A DNA stretch of 64,000 nucleotides from Falsiroseomonas ponticola (GCF_016805305.1 NZ_JAERQN010000005.1:1-64000); one strand, 5' to 3'; shown: positions 36,836 through 45,532, counted from the first letter of the stretch. Notes: generated by a model from the letters alone, not told the origin. Numbers and translations are program-made.

Positions 36836-38436
36836 CAGCCGGCGATCCAGGCACCGTGGAATTCCGGGAAGCCATGCGCATCGATGGTGATGCCCTGAAC
36901 CTCCCGCAGCGATGCGATGTTGTAGAGCAGCACGTAGATCGGGATGGCATAGGCCCGCTCCACCAGCTTGCGCTGGACGCGGTGGTAGAGGGCGATGCGC
37001 CGTGCCGGATCGGCCTCCCGCGTCCCGGCGACCAGCCATTCGCTGATCTCCGCATCATTGACCTTGGAGATGGAGGCGCGGGCGCGGCCGGCGGGGTGGT
37101 GCAGGCGGCGGAGCACGTCGGGGTCCGGCGCGAACTGGCTGGCACCGCCGAGGTCGTAGTCGTTGTTCGACAGCTTCTCCCGGTAGGTGCTGTTGGGCTG
37201 GCTGTCGATGGAGAGGTCGAAGCCCGTGCGCTGCACCTGGCGGCGGACAAGCTGGATGACGTCCAGCCGCTTCTCCCGGTTGCCCTGCGTGTCGGCGAAG
37301 CTGATGGTCAGGCGCCTGCCATCCTTCTCGCGGATGCCGCGCGCGCCGGGGCGCCAGCCCGCGCGGTCCAGCAGCTGCGCGGCCAGGGCAGGATCGTGCT
37401 TCCAGGACCCTGCCAGTTCCCGGTCCGCGGAGGCGAAGAGGCCAGGGGAGAGCGGCGCCCAGGCGCGGGGCTGGGTGCCGAGGTAGATGACGCGCGTGAT
37501 GGCATCGACATCGATCGAAAGCTGGAAGGCGCGGCGGACATCGTCGTCGTTCCAGGGCGCCTTCGCGACATTCGGGTAGAGCGTGTAGTTGTTGTTCAGC
37601 AGCTCCTTCTCGATCAGCCGGAAGGCGGGGTTGGCGCGGAAGCCCAGGATGTGCTGCGGCGGCAGCGCATCCACCGCCTGCACCTGGCGGCTCTGCAGCG
37701 CGGCGACGCGGGTTGATTCCTCCGGCACGTTGCGGAAGACGATGCGGTCCAGGAAGGGCGCGCCCTCATGCGTCGCGGTCGGCGGCGCCCAGGCATAGTC
37801 CGCGTTGCGCGCGATGGTGATGTCCACGCCCTGGTTCAGGGAGACGAAGCGGAAGGGGCCGGTGCCCACGGGATTCTGCGCGATGGCATCGCCGTGGCGT
37901 TGCAGCGCGGTGGGGGAGATGATGGCGAGCGTGGTCTTGGAGAGGTTGCGCAGCAGCGGCGCGTAGGGCTCCGACAGGCGGATGCGGAGCGTATCCTCCG
38001 CCAGCACATCGGTGCCGAGATAGGGGCCGAGGTCGATCAGCGCCGCGAGCGCATTGCGTGGATCGGCCACGCGATCCAGGTTGACCTTCACCGCAGCGGC
38101 ATCGAAGGGCGTGCCGTCATGGAAGCGCACGCCGGGGCGCAGGCGGAAGGTATAGGCGGTGCCGTCCGGGGAAACCGTCCAGGACGCGGCGAGCCAGGGC
38201 GCGACATCGCCATCCGGCTTCAGCACGACCAGGCTGTCGAAGAGGGAGCGGATCACGCGCGCATGCGGCGCGAAGCTGGAATTGTGCGGATCGAGCACGA
38301 AGCTGGCGACGGCGGCGCCATCCAGCCCGAAGGCGAGTTCACCGCCCCGGCGCGGCGCCGGCTGGGCACCGGCATGGCGGGGCAGGAGCAGCGGCGCGCC
38401 GAGCAAGGCGGCGGCCTGGCGGCGGGTGATCGTCAT
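36835..38436 (-). CDS. Solute-binding protein family 5 (DppA-like)
   Basis: 533 residues from ATG 38436. A Tat-like signal TRRQAAALLGAPLLLPRHAGAQ is followed by GGELAFGLDG, FSWTVSPDGTAYTFRLRPGVRFHDGTPFDA-type blocks and NPVGTGPFRF, all typical of SBP_bac_5. Ligands of this class include peptides, nickel, opines and glutathione. The operon lies directly downstream of a tauD-like gene (63 nt), so an organosulfur or peptide ligand such as glutathione is plausible but not shown. Confidence 0.88.
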   Translation of the reverse strand: MTITRRQAAALLGAPLLLPRHAGAQPAPRRGGELAFGLDGAAVASFVLDPHNSSFAPHARVIRSLFDSLVVLKPDGDVAPWLAASWTVSPDGTAYTFRLRPGVRFHDGTPFDAAAVKVNLDRVADPRNALAALIDLGPYLGTDVLAEDTLRIRLSEPYAPLLRNLSKTTLAIISPTALQRHGDAIAQNPVGTGPFRFVSLNQGVDITIARNADYAWAPPTATHEGAPFLDRIVFRNVPEESTRVAALQSRQVQAVDALPPQHILGFRANPAFRLIEKELLNNNYTLYPNVAKAPWNDDDVRRAFQLSIDVDAITRVIYLGTQPRAWAPLSPGLFASADRELAGSWKHDPALAAQLLDRAGWRPGARGIREKDGRRLTISFADTQGNREKRLDVIQLVRRQVQRTGFDLSIDSQPNSTYREKLSNNDYDLGGASQFAPDPDVLRRLHHPAGRARASISKVNDAEISEWLVAGTREADPARRIALYHRVQRKLVERAYAIPIYVLLYNIASLREVQGITIDAHGFPEFHGAWIAG

Positions 38437-38470
38437 GGTTCGTGATCCCGGCAGGGGAGAAAGGGAGGTG

Positions 38471-38488
38471 CCCCGCCGCACGGCGGGG
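38471..38488 (-). other. GC-rich hairpin between tauD-like gene and dppA-like gene
   Basis: CCCCGCCG at 38471-38478 pairs perfectly with CGGCGGGG at 38481-38488 in the 63-nt gap between the tauD-like stop and the binding-protein start. No T-run follows. It may slow transcription, cause partial termination or stabilise mRNA ends within one operon. Confidence 0.35.
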
Positions 38489-38499
38489 CGCGGGGCGGC

Positions 38500-39369
38500 T
38501 CAGAGGTCGGCGTAGAGCCGCTCATCGGCGATCAGGACGCGTTCCATCACGCGCGGGAAATCGCCGTAGTTGCGCACGGCGTAGTGGACCGCCGCGCGGT
38601 TGTCCCAGAAGGCCAGCGCGCCCGGCGTCCAGGAGAAGCGGACCTGGTATTCGAGGCGGCGGTACTGGTCGAGGATGATGGTCAGCAGCTCCGCATTCTC
38701 GGCGCGGTCGAGGCCGATGAGGTGCGGCTTCTGCGTGTAGTTGACCCAGAGGATCTTCTGCCCGGTCTCCCGGTGGGTGCGCACCACGGGATGGGCGACG
38801 ATGGGATAGTCATGCCCGCCCTTCAGCAGGGCGCTGCGATAATCATGCGTGACGTGCAGCCCCTCCAGCCGCTGCTTCACATCGTCCGGCAGCCCCTGCC
38901 AGGCGAGGTGCGCATCGACCCAGACGGTGTCGCCGCCGGTCTCCGGGATGGTGACGGCGCGCAGGATCGCGCCCCAGGCGGGCACCAGGCGCCAGCTCGT
39001 ATCCGTGTGGTAGCCGTCGCGCACATCATCCTCGACGCGGATGCGCGTCTGCTCGATGGAGCGGGAGGCTTCCGGCGTGATCGCGTGGATGGCTGGCTTG
39101 TCGGCTTCCGGGCGCTTGGTACTGGGGTGGGTGTAGAGCGGGCCGAACTGCCGGGCGAAGGCTTCCTGCTGCGCGCGGTCCAGGTGCTGGTCGCGGAAGA
39201 AGACGACCTTGTAGCGCAGCACGGCTGCGCGCAGCGCCGCCACCGCGTCGCTGTCCAGCGGACGCTTCAGGTCGATGTCGCTGATCTCCGCGCCGATCGT
39301 GGGCTGGAGGGGACGGACCGTGAAGGCGGCGCGGCCGAGCCGGGCGGCGAGTGATTGGGTGGTGCTCAT
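38500..39369 (-). CDS. TauD/TfdA-family Fe(II)/2-oxoglutarate dioxygenase
   Basis: A 289-residue enzyme. The iron ligands are His121 and Asp123 (GYHTDTS) and His262 (NRAAVH); Arg273 or Arg277 should bind 2-oxoglutarate. VRPLQPTIGAEISDIDLKRPL at the start and QFGPLYTHPSTKRP are TauD-like. Compared with the 27846 copy it keeps the longer TauD-like N-terminal part. It is read just upstream of a Dpp-like transporter. The start at 39369 has GAGGA nearby, and a run of eleven C (on its own strand) lies 22 nt upstream. Confidence 0.9.
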   Translation of the reverse strand: MSTTQSLAARLGRAAFTVRPLQPTIGAEISDIDLKRPLDSDAVAALRAAVLRYKVVFFRDQHLDRAQQEAFARQFGPLYTHPSTKRPEADKPAIHAITPEASRSIEQTRIRVEDDVRDGYHTDTSWRLVPAWGAILRAVTIPETGGDTVWVDAHLAWQGLPDDVKQRLEGLHVTHDYRSALLKGGHDYPIVAHPVVRTHRETGQKILWVNYTQKPHLIGLDRAENAELLTIILDQYRRLEYQVRFSWTPGALAFWDNRAAVHYAVRNYGDFPRVMERVLIADERLYADL

Positions 39370-39390
39370 GGCGGTGTTCCTCGGTTGGTT

Positions 39391-39401
39391 GGGGGGGGGG
39401 G
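39391..39401 (-). repeat. Eleven-base homopolymer tract in the tauD-like upstream region
   Basis: Eleven consecutive G on the plus strand, read as C11 upstream of the gene starting at 39369. An AT-rich stretch (39402-39432) lies just beyond it, where a promoter would be expected. A tract this long is prone to slipped-strand length change and here it would lie in the 5' untranslated region or the promoter. Confidence 0.9.
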
Positions 39402-39493
39402 TGGATAAATATCGATAGAAATAGTGGGAAATAGGCCAGCACGGCGGCCGGGCGTTGAACAGGCGCGCGCGTCGCCGCCCGCGCCGGCGCGTC

Positions 39494-40615
39494 CTATTCG
39501 GCCGCGGCCAGCGGCGCCGTCTTCTGGCGGGCAGCGACCAGTTCCCGCACCCGCGGCAGCAATTCGCGGCCGTACTGGATGGCGTCCACCAGCGGATCGA
39601 AGCCGCGGATCAGGAAGGTGGAGATGCCGAGGTCCCAGTAGTCCAGCAGCGCTTCCGCCACCTGGTCCGGCGTGCCGACCAGGCCGGTGGAATTGCCGGA
39701 AGCGCCGGTCAGGGCCGCGATCTCCGTCCAGAGGCGCTTGTCGAGCCGCTTGCCCTGCGCCGCGGCGGCGAGGAGGCGGCGCGAGCCTTCATTCGCGGGC
39801 GCGCCGACGACGCCCTGGCGCGCATTGTGGGGCGCGCGGGCGCTGCCACCGGCCTCCCGCAGCGACTTGGCGCGCGCCAGGATCGCATCCGCCTTGGCCC
39901 AGGCCTTCTCCTCGGTCTCCGCCAGCACGGGGCGGAGCGAGAGGCTGAAGCGCGGCGTGCGGCCATGGAGTGCGGCGGCGGCGCGGACGCGGGCGACGAG
40001 TTCGCGCACCTGGTCGAGCGTCTCGCCCCAGAGCGCATAGGCATCGGCATGCTTGCCCGCCACCGGCAGCGCGGCATCGGAAGCGCCGCCGAAATAGACG
40101 GGGATGCCGGCGGCGTTGAAGGGCTTCACGTCCGAATAGCCGCGCTTGACGGTGTAGTAGCGGCCCGCATGGTCGAAGGGCGTCGTCGCGGTCCATTGCT
40201 GGCGCACCACGTCCAGGTATTCGCTGGTGCGGGCGTAGCGCTCATCCTTCGTCAGGTGGTCGCCATCCTGCGCGAGTTCGGTGTCGTTGCCGCCGGTGAT
40301 GATGTGGACGGCGACGCGGCCGCGGCTGAACTGGTCCAGCGTCGCGAATTGCCGCGCGGCCAGCGTCGGCGCGGTGAAGCCCGGGCGATGCGCCACCAGC
40401 ACGCCGAGCCGCTGCGTCGCGTGCAGCACATCCTGCGCGATGAGGATGCTCTCCGCGGAGTTGGAGTGGAAAGCGACCAGCACGCGGTCGAAGCCCACGG
40501 CTTCCTGCGCCGTGGCGCTGGCGCGGATGAAGTCGGGGTCCAGCGCAGGGCCGCTGCGCCGTATGGTTTCCGACGAATTGTGATGGCCGACATAGCCGAT
40601 GAATTCGAGGCTCAT
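39494..40615 (-). CDS. Alkanesulfonate monooxygenase-like LLM flavoprotein (SsuD-like)
   Basis: 373 residues from ATG 40615; a much longer frame upstream is a shadow of the next gene. FIGYVGHHNSSE, FDRVLVAFHSNSAES, FSRGRVAVHIITGGND and RTSEYLDVVRQQW match SsuD and its relatives, which use FMNH2 and O2 to release sulfite from alkanesulfonates. No SsuE flavin reductase is adjacent. It is separated from the upstream Bug protein gene by 172 nt that contain a direct repeat, so it likely has its own promoter. Confidence 0.88.
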   Translation of the reverse strand: MSLEFIGYVGHHNSSETIRRSGPALDPDFIRASATAQEAVGFDRVLVAFHSNSAESILIAQDVLHATQRLGVLVAHRPGFTAPTLAARQFATLDQFSRGRVAVHIITGGNDTELAQDGDHLTKDERYARTSEYLDVVRQQWTATTPFDHAGRYYTVKRGYSDVKPFNAAGIPVYFGGASDAALPVAGKHADAYALWGETLDQVRELVARVRAAAALHGRTPRFSLSLRPVLAETEEKAWAKADAILARAKSLREAGGSARAPHNARQGVVGAPANEGSRRLLAAAAQGKRLDKRLWTEIAALTGASGNSTGLVGTPDQVAEALLDYWDLGISTFLIRGFDPLVDAIQYGRELLPRVRELVAARQKTAPLAAAE

Positions 40616-40680
40616 GGATCTGCGTCTCCTGGATGGCGGGTTCGAGTCAGCACGAAGACGGCGGGAAGCGGGATTAAAAA

Positions 40681-40726
40681 GCGACAACAAGACGTGCTTA
40701 GCAAAAAACGCGACAACCAAACGTGC
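40681..40726 (-). repeat. 17-bp imperfect direct repeat upstream of the ssuD-like gene
   Basis: GCGACAACAAGACGTGC (40681-40697) and GCGACAACCAAACGTGC (40710-40726) match at 15 of 17 positions, 29 bp apart start to start, in a locally AT-rich region 66-111 nt upstream of the ssuD-like ATG. The spacing is close to three helical turns, which fits two sites on the same face for a regulator such as a LysR-type sulfur regulator. The regulator is not known. Confidence 0.6.
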
Positions 40727-40787
40727 AACATGCTCCCGGCGAGGCCATCGGGCGAAGGACCAGCCACCGCCCGGATGGCCGATACCG

Positions 40788-41768
40788 TCAGTCCGCGCGG
40801 ATTCCGGCCGCGCGCACCACCTCCCGCCACCGCGGCAGGTTCTCCGCCACCGTCGCGGCCAGCGCCTCCGGCGGGCCGGCCACGACCTCGAAGCCCTGGT
40901 CTTCCAGCCTGGCGCGCACGGCCGGTTCCTCCAGCACCCGCAGGACCGCGTCATGCAGGCGGCGGATGATGGCGGGCGGCGTGCCGGCGGGGGCGAAGAG
41001 GCCCTGCCAGTTGGTGACGTCGAAGCCCGGCACGCCCTGTTCCGCCACCGTCGGCACATCGGGCAGCGCGGCGGCACGGCCCGGCGTGCTGACGGCCACG
41101 GCGCGCAGCGCGCCGGCGCGGATATGCGGCACCGCGGGGGCCAGCGTGACCCAGACGCCATCGACATGCCCCGCCAGCACATCCGCCACCGCCGGGCCGC
41201 CGCCGCGATAGGGCACATGCGCCCAGTTCGCGCCCGTGCGGAGTTGCAGCAGCGCGCCGGCCAGGTGGCCGCTGCTGGCATTGCCGGGGGAGGCGATGTT
41301 CAGGCGGCCGTCCCGCGCCCGCGCCAGGGCGATGAAATCCTGCAGCGTCGCGGGCGGCAGGTCCCGCCGCAGGGCCAGCACCTGCGCCGCCCGCGTCAGC
41401 AGCATCACGGGCGCGAAGGAGGTCTCGGCATGGTAGCGCAGCCCCTCGAACAGCGCGGGGTTCACGGTCAGGCTGTCGGGCGCCAGCAGCAGGGTGTGGC
41501 CATCCGGCGGCGACCCCGCGACGAGTTCGAAGCCGAGGTTGCTCGCCGCACCCGGGCGGTTCTCCACCAGCACGGGCTGGCCGAGCCCGTCCCGCAGCCG
41601 TTCCGCCACGATCCGCGCCAGCGTGTCCAGGCTGCCGCCCGGGGCGACGGGCACGATGATGCGCACGGGGCGGGTGGGCCAGGCCGGGTTCGCCGCCGCC
41701 GGCGCGGCAAGGGCCAGCGCGCCGCCCAGGGCCAGCAGCGACCGGCGTGTGGTGGAACCCTCCCTCAT
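40788..41768 (-). CDS. Bug-family (TctC-like) periplasmic binding protein
   Basis: 326 residues. The signal peptide (TTRRSLLALGGALALAAPAAA, Tat-like) is followed by the same blocks as the 26320 protein: RIIVPVAPGGSLDTLAR, VENRPGAASNLGFE, HVPYRGGGPAVADVLAGHVD. The two are clearly paralogous. Again no TctAB partner is present. Its start overlaps the end of the CDO-rhodanese fusion gene by 4 nt, which ties it to that operon and hints at a small sulfur-containing carboxylate as ligand. Confidence 0.87.
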   Translation of the reverse strand: MREGSTTRRSLLALGGALALAAPAAANPAWPTRPVRIIVPVAPGGSLDTLARIVAERLRDGLGQPVLVENRPGAASNLGFELVAGSPPDGHTLLLAPDSLTVNPALFEGLRYHAETSFAPVMLLTRAAQVLALRRDLPPATLQDFIALARARDGRLNIASPGNASSGHLAGALLQLRTGANWAHVPYRGGGPAVADVLAGHVDGVWVTLAPAVPHIRAGALRAVAVSTPGRAAALPDVPTVAEQGVPGFDVTNWQGLFAPAGTPPAIIRRLHDAVLRVLEEPAVRARLEDQGFEVVAGPPEALAATVAENLPRWREVVRAAGIRAD

Positions 41769-44032
41769 GCCGCCACGCCCTGCCGCGCGGCGGGGGATGG
41801 CCGCAATACGCGGAAGCGCGCATCGCCATCGCGTTCGATCTGCGCGGGCAGGCCGAATTCCCAGTCGAGGTAGCGGCGCTTCTCCGCCGCCTGGCGTTCC
41901 GGCGGATGCTGCGCGGGGGCCAGCCAGACATCGTCATCCGCCAGCAGCCTGGCGCCGCCGGTCTCCACGACGAAGCCCGCATCGCGCCAGGCATCCAGGC
42001 CGCCCAGCAGCACGCGCACCTGCCGTCCCGTGGCGGCAAGCTCCTGCGCGGCCAGCGCGGCCTGCCATGCCTCGGTCGCGGTGATGACGACGAGGGTGGC
42101 GGAAGGCGCGTGGGTCGCGACAACAGGGATCAGCCGCGTGCGGGTGGTGAACCAGGCGCCGGGGATATGGCCGGCGCGGAAGGCGCGGCTGGAGCCGATG
42201 TCGAAGACCGTGGCGCCGCGGGCGAGTTCGTCGCGCAGCCGCGGCGCATCGATCCAGTCCGTGGCGAGTGGTGCGGGAAGCAACACCTGGCGTCGCTCCG
42301 GCCCCACCTCCAGCCCGCCGAGCGCGCCGGCGGCGGCGAGCCCGCCTTCCAGCACGACCACATCGGTCCAGCCCATCTGGATCAGCCAGGCGGCGGTGAC
42401 GGGGGCGCGCACGCCTTCGCCATCCGCCAGCACGATGCGGGACCGCAGCGTGCCGACATAGGCATCCGTCGCCTGCACCAGTTGCCCGCCGGGCGCGGAC
42501 CGGAAGCCGGGCAGGTGGCCGGCGCGGTATTCCTCCGGGCTGCGGACATCGAGGAAGTAGGTGGTGCGGTCGCCATCCTCCGCCTGCCAGCGCGCGATGG
42601 TGGCGGCATCCACGCGCCGCAGCCCCAGGCGGCGCGCCAGCGTGGCGGCGGCGTCGCGCGCCCAGGCCAGGGTCTCGGCGCCGGGGGGCGGCACGCTGGC
42701 GGTCTCGCCGTGGGCCAGCGACAGGCCGGCGAATTCCCAGCCCATGGTGCCGTTCTCCAGCGCCGCGACGGGGTTGGGCAGGCCGGCATTGATCAGCGCC
42801 TGCGCGCCGATGATGCTGCGCGTGCGCCCGGCGCAGTTCACCACCACCAGCGTGGCGGGATCCGGCGCGGCTTCGCGCGCGCGCAGCACCAGCTCCGCGC
42901 CCGGGCAATCCAGCGCGCCGGGGATGCTCATGACGCGGAATTCGGGCAAGGGGCGGCTGTCCAGCACCACCAGGTCCCGCCCTTCCTGGCGCAGCCGATG
43001 CACGGCCTCCGCGCCCAGATGCGGCGTGCCGGCCTGCTGTTCCACCACCTCGCCGAAGGCCTTGCTGGGCACGTTGGTGCCCGTGAAGACCTCGTATCCC
43101 GCCTCCGCCCAGCCGCGCAGGCCGCCGGCCAGCGCGGCGACGTTCCAGTAGCCGAGCCGTGCCAGGCGCGTGGCGCCGGGGTGCAGCAGCGTGCCATCGC
43201 CATCCGTCAGCACGATGCGCGTGGATCGCCGCGGCACCAGCGCGGCGATGATGCCCTCGAGGCGCGAGAGCGGCGCGGGCACGGCGAAGAGGGGATGGCC
43301 TTCCTGCGCGAAGGCGCCTTCCTCCCGCAGGTCGAGCAGCGCGATCTCCTCCCCATCCGTGATGGCGGCCTTCACCGCCTGGGGGGGCAGCAGCGGGGCG
43401 CGGATCGGCGCGGGCGGGCCGAAGCGTTCCGGCCTGCCGCCCTCCGGCCCCGGGAAGCGCACGCGGTCATGCTGCCGGTCGAGGGCGAGGCCGTAGAAAT
43501 GCAGGTGCAGCGCGGGGGTGCGGCTGGCGGAGGCCAGGCTGTGCACCTCCTCCGGCAGCAGGGTCAGCACGCCGCCGGGGCCGACCTCCACCTGGCGGAC
43601 GACCTCCAGCGCCTCGGTGCCCGGGGTGGCGCCGGGGCGGCGGTGGAAGACCGTGTTGCGTTCCACGCCGCGGACACCGGCGATGATCGCCCAGGCGCCA
43701 TGGTCATGCGGCGGCACCACCGGCCCGGCCACATGGACGGAGGCGTAGAGGGCGAAGCGGCCATCCGCATCCTTCGCCAGGCGGTAGATCGCGCCGCCCT
43801 TCGGGCCGGGCGGGAAGTGGTCCGCCGGGAACAGATCCTCCTGCTGCGCGAGCGCGATCAGAAGGTCGGCGATGCGGCCGAGGCCGGCGCGGGTGACGCC
43901 ATGCGCACGCTCGATCCCGCGCGCGCGCTCCACCAGCGCGGCGATGGCGGCCGCGCGGCGCGTGAGGAGGGAGGGTGGCGGGTCGCCCGTGGCGAGCGCG
44001 AGGGCGGGGGACATGAGCGGTGCCTCCGGCAT
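41765..44032 (-). CDS. Cysteine dioxygenase-like cupin fused to four rhodanese domains
   Basis: A 755-residue fusion. Residues about 20-200 form a cysteine-dioxygenase-like cupin with iron ligands His109 and His111 (PPHDHG) and His164 (EEVHSLAS). Four rhodanese-like domains follow: about 215-315 (loop TDGDG, no Cys), 335-440 (Cys400 in CAGRTRS, active), 480-590 (loop ADGEG, no Cys) and 600-700 (loop TATE, no Cys). So only the second can carry a persulfide. CDOs oxidise cysteine or a related thiol to the sulfinate; persulfide dioxygenase-rhodanese fusions are known, but this pairs the cupin CDO with rhodaneses. Start 44032 overlaps the OYE-like stop (TGATG). Confidence 0.88.
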   Translation of the reverse strand: MPEAPLMSPALALATGDPPPSLLTRRAAAIAALVERARGIERAHGVTRAGLGRIADLLIALAQQEDLFPADHFPPGPKGGAIYRLAKDADGRFALYASVHVAGPVVPPHDHGAWAIIAGVRGVERNTVFHRRPGATPGTEALEVVRQVEVGPGGVLTLLPEEVHSLASASRTPALHLHFYGLALDRQHDRVRFPGPEGGRPERFGPPAPIRAPLLPPQAVKAAITDGEEIALLDLREEGAFAQEGHPLFAVPAPLSRLEGIIAALVPRRSTRIVLTDGDGTLLHPGATRLARLGYWNVAALAGGLRGWAEAGYEVFTGTNVPSKAFGEVVEQQAGTPHLGAEAVHRLRQEGRDLVVLDSRPLPEFRVMSIPGALDCPGAELVLRAREAAPDPATLVVVNCAGRTRSIIGAQALINAGLPNPVAALENGTMGWEFAGLSLAHGETASVPPPGAETLAWARDAAATLARRLGLRRVDAATIARWQAEDGDRTTYFLDVRSPEEYRAGHLPGFRSAPGGQLVQATDAYVGTLRSRIVLADGEGVRAPVTAAWLIQMGWTDVVVLEGGLAAAGALGGLEVGPERRQVLLPAPLATDWIDAPRLRDELARGATVFDIGSSRAFRAGHIPGAWFTTRTRLIPVVATHAPSATLVVITATEAWQAALAAQELAATGRQVRVLLGGLDAWRDAGFVVETGGARLLADDDVWLAPAQHPPERQAAEKRRYLDWEFGLPAQIERDGDARFRVLRPSPAARQGVAA

Positions 44033-44979
44033 CAGGACAGCAGCGGCGCGTCGTGCGCCGCCTCCGGCACGAGGGTGGTGGCGGGGGGGTGATGGAGGGC
44101 GACGGCGTCGGCCAGGCCATCGCGCAGCCAGCTTGCGGCATCGGGTACCTGGCCGGCGGCACCCAGGATGACGGGGCCGCCAAAGGCATCGCGCAGTGCG
44201 GCGATGGGCGCTTCCGCCCCCGCCCGGCCCAGGGCTTCCAGGCGCAGCCACGCCAGCCCCGCCGGCCGCAGGCCGCGCAGCAGCGCCAGGGCGGCGGGCA
44301 GGGCGGGCAGGGAGGCCAGGCCATCCGGCCAGGGCAGCACCAGCCCCGTACGGCCCGGCCCGGCCACGCGGGCGACGGCCAGCGCGACCTCGATCGGCAG
44401 GCGGGCCCGGTCCTCCGCCGTGCCGCCATGGGGGGCGGGGCGGTGATTGGCCTCGGGGTCCAGGAACTGGTGCAGCAGGCCGCCGCCGCCGGCATGCACC
44501 TCCACCGCGTCGAAGCCCGCCTGGCGGGCGCGGCGCGCGGCTTCGGCGAAGTGCCGGGCCAGGCCGGGCAATTCGTCCTCGCGCAGCGCGCGGGGGTGGG
44601 CGAAGGGGCGCCAGCCGGCCCAGGTTTCCAGCCCGCCTTCCGCGGCGATGGCGGGGGGCGCGACGGGCGTGCCGCCGCCGGGCTGGGCCAGGGGATGGGA
44701 CAGGCGGCCCGCATGCCACAGCGGCAGCGCGGCCGGCACGCCATCCGTCGCGCAGGCATCGGTGAAGTGGCGCCAGGCGGTGGTATCGGCGTCCCGCCAG
44801 ATGCCGGCGGCCTCATCCGGCCCGGCGCCTTCCGGGACGATCCAGGCCGGCGGCGCCAAGGCCAGCGCGACCCCCGGCTGCACGGGCTGGCCCCGGCGGA
44901 GCCCGGCCTGCACGAGGCGGCCGCGGAGGGCCAGGTCCCCCAGTGCCAGCGGACGGTCGAGGATCTGGTCATCGCGCAT
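44032..44979 (-). CDS. Old yellow enzyme-like FMN oxidoreductase, short/divergent
   Basis: A 315-residue TIM-barrel protein related to NADH:flavin oxidoreductases. PLWHAGRLSHP and VEVHAGGGGLLHQFLDPEANHR correspond to the usual HAGR and VEIHGAHGYLLHQFLSP blocks, with the second clearly altered near the substrate-binding His/Asn pair. It is shorter than typical OYEs (about 360), mainly in the N-terminal half. Directly upstream of the CDO-rhodanese gene with 1-nt overlap. It may reduce an unsaturated or flavin-linked substrate in the same organosulfur route; activity is uncertain. Confidence 0.75.
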   Translation of the reverse strand: MRDDQILDRPLALGDLALRGRLVQAGLRRGQPVQPGVALALAPPAWIVPEGAGPDEAAGIWRDADTTAWRHFTDACATDGVPAALPLWHAGRLSHPLAQPGGGTPVAPPAIAAEGGLETWAGWRPFAHPRALREDELPGLARHFAEAARRARQAGFDAVEVHAGGGGLLHQFLDPEANHRPAPHGGTAEDRARLPIEVALAVARVAGPGRTGLVLPWPDGLASLPALPAALALLRGLRPAGLAWLRLEALGRAGAEAPIAALRDAFGGPVILGAAGQVPDAASWLRDGLADAVALHHPPATTLVPEAAHDAPLLS

Positions 44980-45250
44980 GGGCGGACTCCGGCATGACGG
45001 GGGTGGGGGAGGGCGACGCCCGGCCGCGCAGGCGGTGCGCCGCGGCGGCCATCGCGGCCGGGCCCGGGAAGCGGCGCCCGTGCAGGGCGGCGAAGGCCGG
45101 ATCGATGGCGCGGAAGGTCCAGCCGCCGGCATGGCCGAGGGCGACGCCGATGAAGCGGCCATCGATAACGACGGGACGGGAGGTTTCGAGTGCCGCGATG
45201 CGGTCGATGGCAGGGGTACGGTCTGCGGCAGGGCCACGGCGATGGCGCCC
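44969..45250 (-). pseudogene. Open frame without a start codon, probable gene remnant
   Basis: A frame of 93 codons runs from just after a TGA at 45251-45253 to a TGA at 44969-44971, overlapping the OYE-like start by 11 nt. It reads like protein, for example VIDGRFIGVALGHAGGWTF then RAIDPAFAALHGRRFPGP, with normal codon use, but has no ATG, GTG or TTG before an ATG about 65 codons in. It may be a gene that lost its start by frameshift, or a short protein begun at a rare codon. I do not recognise the family. Confidence 0.4.
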
Positions 45251-45364
45251 TCACGAACAGGGTATCGGGTGGGTCGGGGCAGGGGCCAGCGCGGCCCTCG
45301 CCCCGGCGGGTTCAGCCTTGGGCGGAACCCGGACAGCGCCGGCGGCAGGGTGTGCGGGGCGGCG

Positions 45365-45532
45365 TCACGGCCCCACCACCCGGCCGAGGCCCAGGGCGGT
45401 GAGCACGAGCAGCGTGGCGACGGCCACGGCGCCAGCGCGCAGGACCAGGCCGAGGCCTTCCCGGCCCAGGATGCCGGGGGCGCTGCGTGGGGTGCGACCC
45501 TCGGCGACGGCCGGGAAAAGACGCGAAAGCAT
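45365..45532 (-). CDS. Small membrane protein, 55 residues
   Basis: Reads from ATG 45532 to TGA 45365. The N-terminal 30 residues are basic and polar (starts MLSRLFPAVAEGRTPR), followed by one hydrophobic helix (LRAGAVAVATLLVLTALGLG). A promoter with a near-consensus -35 (TTGACA) lies about 60 nt upstream, which supports expression. It is too short for family recognition. It precedes the OYE-like and CDO-rhodanese genes by about 390 nt and may be first in that transcript. Confidence 0.55.
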   Translation of the reverse strand: MLSRLFPAVAEGRTPRSAPGILGREGLGLVLRAGAVAVATLLVLTALGLGRVVGP

